A stretch of DNA of 64,000 bases from Granulicella arctica (GTDB taxonomy: Bacteria; Acidobacteriota; Terriglobia; Terriglobales; Acidobacteriaceae), in assembly GCF_025685605.1 (NCBI RefSeq), contig NZ_JAGTUT010000005.1, positions 1 to 64,000 on the forward strand, read 5' to 3'. The position numbers and the translations under genes were made by a program. The notes under the pieces are model-generated. The model was not told the origin of the DNA. It ran no database searches and saw nothing but the letters and a program-made list of their open reading frames with translations. Positions 58,604 to 64,000 of this stretch are shown here, in pieces. Positions within the stretch are counted from its first letter, which is position 1. Each line of letters opens with the position of its first letter.

Positions 58604-61198
58604 ATGCAGAGCTGGAAATGGGCCAAACGTAGTGCAGCAGTTTTAGGCATCACAATCATCGTTTTCGGAGGCGCTTACTATTACGCGATCGAACCGCATC
58701 ATTCCTTCGCTCCGCCCGAATCGCCCGAGGGTTTACTAGATCGTGCCGACACCCTTGCCTGGGGGAACAAATGGGCCGAAGCCCAACCCTTATACGCTCG
58801 GGCGGAAAAGCTCTTTGCGAGTGAGGGCAAAGGCTCGAAAGCTCTCTATGCGCACGTTAGCCAGGTTCCACCGGACGAAACCGTCAGCGCGCACACAAAC
58901 ATCCTGAGATTGACCGAAGAACTCGCAATCCCGGAGGCCACAGATCCAGAAACAAAGCTACGAATTCTCACCATTCGTGGTCAGATCGAGACCAACTACG
59001 ATGCGAGCCAAGCACGGGCGACATGGCAATCCATTCAATTACTCGCAATCAACCTGCATCACTACCAGCTCGCGACGCGAGCAGTCGGAGAGCAGGGAAT
59101 CGCAGCCTTCATCCTGGGAGATACGGAGACAGCAAAAAAACTAGTTGTGCGTGCCTGGGGATTATCGAAGGTAGAGCATGATCCCGCTGCAACGGTTCGA
59201 TACGCTTCCGTATTCGGTGCAGGCCTCGTTCAAATCCATCGCTACAAAGAAGCCCTAATGCCGTTGGACCAGGCCATTCAAACCGCAGCAAGTACGCCTG
59301 GGGTCGCCTACCCCACGATCGCAATCTACGCGAAGATCGATGCGCTGGCGGGGCTTCACCGATACCCCGAGGCGCTGCAACTTGCCAATCAATCACTCGC
59401 GCGTCTTCAAGGCACACCGTACGATGGGCACCGCTCCCAAGTCCTGATATCACGGGGCGAGATCGAGCAGGCAAGCGGCGATATACCAGCCGCGATCAAA
59501 GACTTTGTACAGGCAGTCTCAATTTCACAACGGATAGAAAACTATCGTGGAACAACGGATGCCAGCGGGGTTCTCGCACAGGCCTATGAGCGCTCAAACG
59601 ACCTTCCGAGCGCTCTTGCTTCGATAAACATGGCAATTGAGGCCAACACAAAGATCCAAGACGAGCTCTACCTTGTCCCCCGAAATCTAGCGATCAAAGC
59701 TGAAATCGAGGACAAGATGGGTCACCAGCAAGAAGCGGCGACCCTTTACAGGAAGAGCATCGCCTTGATAAACCGCATGATTCAACATGCCTCGACCACC
59801 AACATTCAACGTCAGCTCTTGGCAGAAATGAGCGACGTTTACTCGGGGTATTTTGCATCTCTATGCGCCCAGAAGCAGTACGACGAAGCCTTACAGATCC
59901 TCGACAACGTACGCGGGAGAGTCGAAACTGAGGCGCTTGAGCACCACGTTAGCCAACAAGTCCACCAGCCAACCCCCGAAGAAAAAGAGCTAACCAAGCT
60001 CAATCTTTCGCTCATAAATACAGACGACCCGGCCACTCGGTCAGAGATTACGAACGACATCTACACAACGGAGCTTGGCATTAGCCCAAGCTCACTCACA
60101 CAAGAGACCATCACGCATCCGGTCCACCTTTCGACTCTCCAGGGCTCTCTTTCGCCTCACGAGCTGCTGATTGAATATGTTCTAGCCGAACCAGCCTCAT
60201 ATGCCTTTGCGATTACTCGGGACACTGTAACGTCCTATCGCTTAGCGTCGAAATCGGTCATTGAAAGTGAGGCTAATCAGTACACGAAAAAGATACGAGC
60301 GGGGAACGAAGACAAACCACTAGCCCGACAGCTTTTTACGGATCTTCTAAAGCCGATCAAGCACTATGCCGACAAGTCGGACCTTGTAATCATCCCCGAT
60401 GGCGCGTTGCATCTACTACCTTTTTCTGCTCTCGCGGATGACAGTGATTATGTCTTGACGTCGCACACCGTCGACGTGGCACCGTCATCTACAGTGTTTG
60501 AGCTTCTCCAAAAACGGATCCAGCATGAAGAGATCGCAACCTTGCCTTATGTCGGGGTGGCAGCATGGACCAAGCAGCCTGACAATCGTAATCCCATTGT
60601 TAGAGCCGTTACGGGACCTCAGCGAAGCCAGCTTGTGCCGCTACCGGACAGCCGAGATGAGGTTGAAACGATCGCCAAAGACCTGCCACATCCAAGCACG
60701 ATTCTCCTTGGCGAAGATGCAACTGAGGGGCACTTCAAGAGCCTCGATCTCAACAGTACCGATGTGATCCACCTTGCTCTACATGGTTATGCAGATCTCG
60801 ACTACCCCGACCGCTCAGCTCTTGTTTTTGCGCCCGATCCAGGTGGAACAGACGACGGCTTGTTGCAGATAAGAGAGATCAGAACATTGCATCTAAAAGC
60901 AAAACTGGTCACGCTTTCCGCCTGCAATACTGGAGTAGGACCGGTTGGAGAGTCGGGCATTGCGAACTTGGTAAACGCTTGGATCGAAGCCGGAGCCGAT
61001 ACCGTTGTTTCAACGCTCTGGGAGGTTGAGGACCATACGACAGAACACATGATGGCCGATTTCTACGGTCAGCTATCACAACATAAGAGCAAGGTTGATG
61101 CTCTACGAACAGCACAGTTGGCACTCATGAAACAGGGCCTAGCACCCTACTTTTGGGCGAGTTTTCAGATTGTTGGAGACCCAAACGGCACTCTATGA
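58604..61198 (+). CDS. TPR-CHAT caspase-like protease, membrane-anchored
   Basis: 864 residues. A transmembrane anchor (AAVLGITIIVFGGAYYYAI, about 10-28) is followed by TPR-like helices (about 60-480) and a CHAT domain: LIEYVLAEPASYAFAI, LVIIPDGALHLLPFSAL, catalytic His in HLALHGYAD (about 728) and Cys in LSACNTGVG (about 769), then WASFQIVGDP. The catalytic dyad is intact. CHAT proteases act in cell death, sigma release and CRISPR-associated immunity. Its stop overlaps the start of the S41-like gene (ATGA). Confidence 0.9.
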   Translation: MQSWKWAKRSAAVLGITIIVFGGAYYYAIEPHHSFAPPESPEGLLDRADTLAWGNKWAEAQPLYARAEKLFASEGKGSKALYAHVSQVPPDETVSAHTNILRLTEELAIPEATDPETKLRILTIRGQIETNYDASQARATWQSIQLLAINLHHYQLATRAVGEQGIAAFILGDTETAKKLVVRAWGLSKVEHDPAATVRYASVFGAGLVQIHRYKEALMPLDQAIQTAASTPGVAYPTIAIYAKIDALAGLHRYPEALQLANQSLARLQGTPYDGHRSQVLISRGEIEQASGDIPAAIKDFVQAVSISQRIENYRGTTDASGVLAQAYERSNDLPSALASINMAIEANTKIQDELYLVPRNLAIKAEIEDKMGHQQEAATLYRKSIALINRMIQHASTTNIQRQLLAEMSDVYSGYFASLCAQKQYDEALQILDNVRGRVETEALEHHVSQQVHQPTPEEKELTKLNLSLINTDDPATRSEITNDIYTTELGISPSSLTQETITHPVHLSTLQGSLSPHELLIEYVLAEPASYAFAITRDTVTSYRLASKSVIESEANQYTKKIRAGNEDKPLARQLFTDLLKPIKHYADKSDLVIIPDGALHLLPFSALADDSDYVLTSHTVDVAPSSTVFELLQKRIQHEEIATLPYVGVAAWTKQPDNRNPIVRAVTGPQRSQLVPLPDSRDEVETIAKDLPHPSTILLGEDATEGHFKSLDLNSTDVIHLALHGYADLDYPDRSALVFAPDPGGTDDGLLQIREIRTLHLKAKLVTLSACNTGVGPVGESGIANLVNAWIEAGADTVVSTLWEVEDHTTEHMMADFYGQLSQHKSKVDALRTAQLALMKQGLAPYFWASFQIVGDPNGTL

Positions 61199-62457
61199 CA
61201 GGAAAAATGATGGAGCTTACACGGACACAACGGGCCGCACTTCTAACGAAGATCGAAGCTGCGGTAGTAGAGAAGTATTTTGAGCCCGACTTCGATGAAG
61301 CGCGGTGGAAGGGCATCGTCAACAGACATCGGTCCACAATTCTTGATGCTCAAAGCACCGTCGATTTTGAGACGGCCACAAGCGAAATGCTCACTGAACT
61401 TTCCCCGAAAACTCTCGGACTTCTCTCCGAAAGAACGCCGATCAATCCTCGAAATGCGATCAATGCAAGTTTCTCAGTCCAGTCAATTTCGGATCAGCTT
61501 CGATGGGTATTTCAGGATGTGCTACCGGGTGGTGTCGCTGCCAAAGCAGGAGTGCGGGCTGGAGATGTGCTCGTCGAGGTCGCTGGCAAACCGATGGTTC
61601 CTAAATCGGAGGCCTCTACCGAACCGCCATTCGAAATGCAGGAGTCCATTGCGGTCAAAATAGCCCGTGGTAAGCCTGCAACAGAGCTTTCTCTCTCTCT
61701 CAACACCGGTACGCCGAAATACAAAGACAACCCCTACTCTCAGTTGACGCCGGTCACGACAGGATCTCAACCAAACGGCACCGCGTATCTCAAGGTCAGC
61801 CTTTTTCAAGGCAAGGTTGGCATCGACTTTGCCAATGAACTCGATAGGCTCTTTGCTGGACAGTTCTCCTCTAGTCAGAGGCTCATCATTGATCTTCGGG
61901 GAAATCCTGGAGGTGGCATCGGCGGTCTTACCTTGATGAGCTATCTGACCCCTGACAGGCTTCCAATCGGCTACAGCAGGAACAGAAAGATGGCTCAGGA
62001 GCGGAAGGACCCGGCTTCTCTGCCAATTTTCGATAGAGTCCCACGTTCGAAACTGGCAATTCCAGGTCTCGCCCTCAAGTTCATGGGCAAAACTTCAGTG
62101 TTCCTTTACACCGAGGCACAAGGAAAGCGCTCGTTTCATGGTCGCGTCTTGATTCTCGTAAACGAACACACGACTGGTGCCGCAGAGATGGTCGCGCAGT
62201 TTGCTCAAGAGAACAAGCTCGCAATCATCGCAGGCGCGAAAACCCCAGGACGATTGGTGTCTCGATCAGCTACAAAACTAGGCAGCGGATACCGCTTGAT
62301 CGTACCTGTCGCGGCTTATATCAGCGCTAAAGGAACCCAGATCGAGGGGAAGGGAATCACCCCCGACATTGAGATCCCGTGGTCCTACACAGACGCGGCA
62401 GCGGGAAGAGACAATCAGCTCGAAACCGCAGTTGAGGCACTGCGAACAGCTATCTAA
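61195..62457 (+). CDS. S41-type peptidase-like protein with PDZ domain, catalytic serine apparently missing
   Basis: 420 residues from ATG 61195, overlapping the CHAT stop. An N-terminal helical part (RAALLTKIEAAVVEKYFEPD) resembles the N-domain of S41 tail-specific proteases; then a PDZ-like domain (VLPGGVAAKAGVRAGDVLVE, about 116-180) and the S41 core (LIIDLRGNPGGGIGGL). The nucleophile region reads NEHTTGAAEMVAQ where family members usually have T-x-S-A-x-E, so Gly stands where Ser is expected. No signal peptide, so probably cytoplasmic. The alignment is by eye; an alternative nucleophile is possible. Confidence 0.82.
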   Translation: MTGKMMELTRTQRAALLTKIEAAVVEKYFEPDFDEARWKGIVNRHRSTILDAQSTVDFETATSEMLTELSPKTLGLLSERTPINPRNAINASFSVQSISDQLRWVFQDVLPGGVAAKAGVRAGDVLVEVAGKPMVPKSEASTEPPFEMQESIAVKIARGKPATELSLSLNTGTPKYKDNPYSQLTPVTTGSQPNGTAYLKVSLFQGKVGIDFANELDRLFAGQFSSSQRLIIDLRGNPGGGIGGLTLMSYLTPDRLPIGYSRNRKMAQERKDPASLPIFDRVPRSKLAIPGLALKFMGKTSVFLYTEAQGKRSFHGRVLILVNEHTTGAAEMVAQFAQENKLAIIAGAKTPGRLVSRSATKLGSGYRLIVPVAAYISAKGTQIEGKGITPDIEIPWSYTDAAAGRDNQLETAVEALRTAI

Positions 62458-63199
62458 CCTGGAGAGGGTAGTAATAAGTACCATTGTCCGAACCGCGAAC
62501 GGTCGCGAGGAAGTATGCTCCGGCCTTCGCCGCTCGGAGATCGAGGATCACACCCAAATCAACTTTTCCGTCGCTCTCTTTAGCGGTGCCCGTACCCTCA
62601 GCGACTTGCTTCTGACCGGTTCGATCGTACGATACAACGACTTTGTAATCTCCTGCGTGGCTGAATCGCGGCAACGTTATCGATAAATGAACGATCGCGG
62701 CGGGCAGCATTACCTGTTGGAGCGGTGCAGCGTCGTCACCAGTACCACGCAGAGTTGGTGCGTTAAAGAGATCCACGCTCGCATTCACGGGCACGCTCGA
62801 TGCGACCTGCTCGGTCTGCGACGGGTGACGCTGCGACAGATACATATACGCAGCTCCAAAGATGATGAGGATGGACGCCGCCAATGCTAGAAGCGTTCCC
62901 ATAAAGCGGCCAGAAGACCGCTTTGGGGTCACGACGAGGGGTAGGGGATCGACTTCAGCTTGCACCCTGGCTGCCGCGCTATTGCTCGATAAGCCGTTCT
63001 GAGATTCCTGCCAGTCAAGGCGATAGTGCCTGTATTCTGCGTAACATTCGGAGCAGGAACCTACATGAAGACCAGAGGGATCGCTGACCGGCAACCGACC
63101 CTCGGCGAGAGCTTTCAAGGTGCCTTCATCCGGGCATCCTATGCGCTCTGGGTTCGGAAATGCCTCCAAGAGAAATTCGTTCAATAGTTCAGAATCCAA
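62450..63199 (-). CDS. Membrane-anchored zinc-finger-like anti-sigma factor
   Basis: 249 residues. N-terminal region with CPDEGTLKALAEG and HVGSCSECYAEYRHY (H-x3-C-x2-C, the ZAS pattern), then one transmembrane helix (about 98-117) and an extracytoplasmic domain (about 120-249). It sequesters the sigma factor encoded immediately upstream; release would require cleavage or signal. Overlaps the end of the convergent S41-like gene by 8 bases. Confidence 0.82.
   Translation of the reverse strand: MDSELLNEFLLEAFPNPERIGCPDEGTLKALAEGRLPVSDPSGLHVGSCSECYAEYRHYRLDWQESQNGLSSNSAAARVQAEVDPLPLVVTPKRSSGRFMGTLLALAASILIIFGAAYMYLSQRHPSQTEQVASSVPVNASVDLFNAPTLRGTGDDAAPLQQVMLPAAIVHLSITLPRFSHAGDYKVVVSYDRTGQKQVAEGTGTAKESDGKVDLGVILDLRAAKAGAYFLATVRGSDNGTYYYPLQVR
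62623..62635 (-). repeat. GTATCGTACGATC near-palindrome, copy 5 (inverted)
   Basis: Within the anti-sigma gene. Confidence 0.65.
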
Positions 63200-63207
63200 G
63201 TGCCCGC

Positions 63208-63783
63208 CTATACCTTCGTCTCGCAGAATTTTTGAGACCTGTTGCCAAAATCGTCACGTCGAGAGACCGGCGTTGCGCTAGCAGCAACTCGCTCTTTAAC
63301 CCGTTGGATAGCTTTCGCGGCGGCAGAATACGAGATGCCGAACGCCTGCGCGGTTACATTGGGACTCGTTTCGCCACGTAGGAGCAGAACGAGGATATAC
63401 CTCTCCCGCTCATTCAGCGATGCCTTTAGTTGGTCAAAGAACAGAGATTGATCGATTTTCCGCTGAAATGAGCGATCTAGGCCGCCTAAACGCTCTAAAT
63501 CCTGGCCGATTCCGGCGCTCTCCTCTTTTGCAGTCTTCGTGCGCAGCCAATCGCGCACGCGACCCTTCAGGGCCATGTACGCATAGCGCTCAGGCGCAGA
63601 GATAAGTTCTCTCTTCGCCTCCATCGCCCACCCGACCTCCTCTGCCCACTCGGAGATCATCGCCGTATCGACATTTGGGAAGTCCTTCAATACCCACTTG
63701 AATACCACTTCCACGGCAGCTTTTATTGCTGGAGACACAGCCCGGCCCTGAGCATCAACGAGGTGTAATTGCGATCGTTTCAT
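63208..63783 (-). CDS. ECF-type sigma-70 family factor
   Basis: 191 residues. Sigma2-like part (KAAVEVVFKWVLKDFPNVDT; ERYAYMALKGRVRDWLR) and sigma4 (LNERERYILVLLLRGETSPN, then AFGISYSAAAKAIQRVKERV). Divergence from classical sigma2 is marked, so it may belong to the extracytoplasmic subgroup common in Acidobacteriota and Planctomycetes. Start is followed in the mRNA by the anti-sigma gene eight bases after its stop. Confidence 0.8.
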   Translation of the reverse strand: MKRSQLHLVDAQGRAVSPAIKAAVEVVFKWVLKDFPNVDTAMISEWAEEVGWAMEAKRELISAPERYAYMALKGRVRDWLRTKTAKEESAGIGQDLERLGGLDRSFQRKIDQSLFFDQLKASLNERERYILVLLLRGETSPNVTAQAFGISYSAAAKAIQRVKERVAASATPVSRRDDFGNRSQKFCETKV

Positions 63784-63813
63784 TCGAGGTTCTCAATCTG
63801 CTGGAGACACAGC
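63727..63813. repeat. 15-base direct repeats around the sigma-factor start
   Basis: TGCTGGAGACACAGC occurs at 63727-63741 (early codons of the sigma gene) and 63799-63813 (its leader), 72 bases apart. Both are exact. Confidence 0.7.
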
Positions 63814-63954
63814 ACAACTCATTGCATCGACGAATAGAACTACGTGGGAATCGTTCGAGGTGATCTCATGATTTGTTAGACGGCTACAGCTTGATTGAGC
63901 ATCGCAAGCTGACCTTCGTTTGACGCGCTCTGTGGAAAAGAAAATGTCTCTTGA

Positions 63955-63994
63955 ATGTCAAAAGACCTCTTCCTCAACGCGCTTAGCTAGTAGA
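63955..63994. repeat. 40-base repeat with CTCAACGCGCTTAGCTA core, copy 2
   Basis: Matches 56391-56430 with the last 22 bases identical except one position. It lies at the window edge, so what follows cannot be seen. Confidence 0.65.
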
Positions 63995-64000
63995 TGCCTA

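Noticed and set aside
1..64000. tRNA or rRNA genes
   Set aside because: No tRNA-like cloverleaf or rRNA segment was recognised by eye on either strand; a tRNA scan would settle it.

Overview
The window reads as part of a large conjugative plasmid, or an integrated plasmid-derived element, of an acidobacterium (Terriglobia, Granulicella/Terriglobus-like). Evidence: a Trb/VirB type IV secretion (T4SS) cluster, a TrfA-type initiator next to an iteron origin, a ParA gene, and cargo typical of Acidobacteriota (a duplicated MacB-like permease with a PadR repressor, a Y_Y_Y propeller histidine kinase, YsnF/DUF2382 stress proteins). All family names come from reading the sequence by eye; no search was run.

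Layout. 0-12 kb: T4SS genes virB4 (3' part), virB9, virB10, virB5, a small exclusion-like gene, virB6, a small membrane gene, virB8, virB11, then a 300-base gap with hairpins and GTAGAC repeats (candidate oriT/relaxosome region), a MobC-like gene, virD4, and only the C-terminal part of a TrwC/TraI-type relaxase-helicase. 12-19 kb: small plasmid genes, a DUF418 membrane protein, an ATP-dependent DNA ligase, and three ISNCY-type elements (one apparently intact, one frameshifted, one decayed). 19-32 kb: metabolic and signalling cargo (oxidoreductases, DUF417, kinase and response regulator, GMC oxidoreductase, SDR, hydrolases, SRAP protein). 33-38 kb: stress-protein island (three DUF2382/YsnF genes, OmpA-like, DUF3761, YidB/DUF937, LysM). 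37.6-46.4 kb: resolvase-HNH-hypothetical operon, a divergent SIR2-STAND-TPR protein ending in a cold-shock-like fold, a HigBA-type toxin-antitoxin pair, a cold-shock gene and a DUF4238 gene. 46.5-50 kb: umuDC and an IS110. 50-53 kb: permease and PadR regulator. 53.8-58.2 kb: plasmid backbone (SprT-like protease, small genes, parA and partner, trfA-like rep, oriV iterons). 58.6-63.8 kb: a TPR-CHAT protease overlapping an S41-like protein, convergent with an anti-sigma/ECF-sigma pair.

The items most worth attention are: (1) a motif family (TAAACSGATAA, often as inverted pairs) at nine intergenic places; (2) a two-hairpin repeat of about 90 bases in five copies, with compensatory changes in one stem; (3) the SIR2-STAND-TPR-cold-shock protein, whose P-loop lacks the lysine; (4) the CHAT/S41/sigma/anti-sigma module, whose S41 member lacks the usual catalytic serine; (5) the relaxase remnant abutting virD4; (6) a possible minus-strand control RNA at rep.
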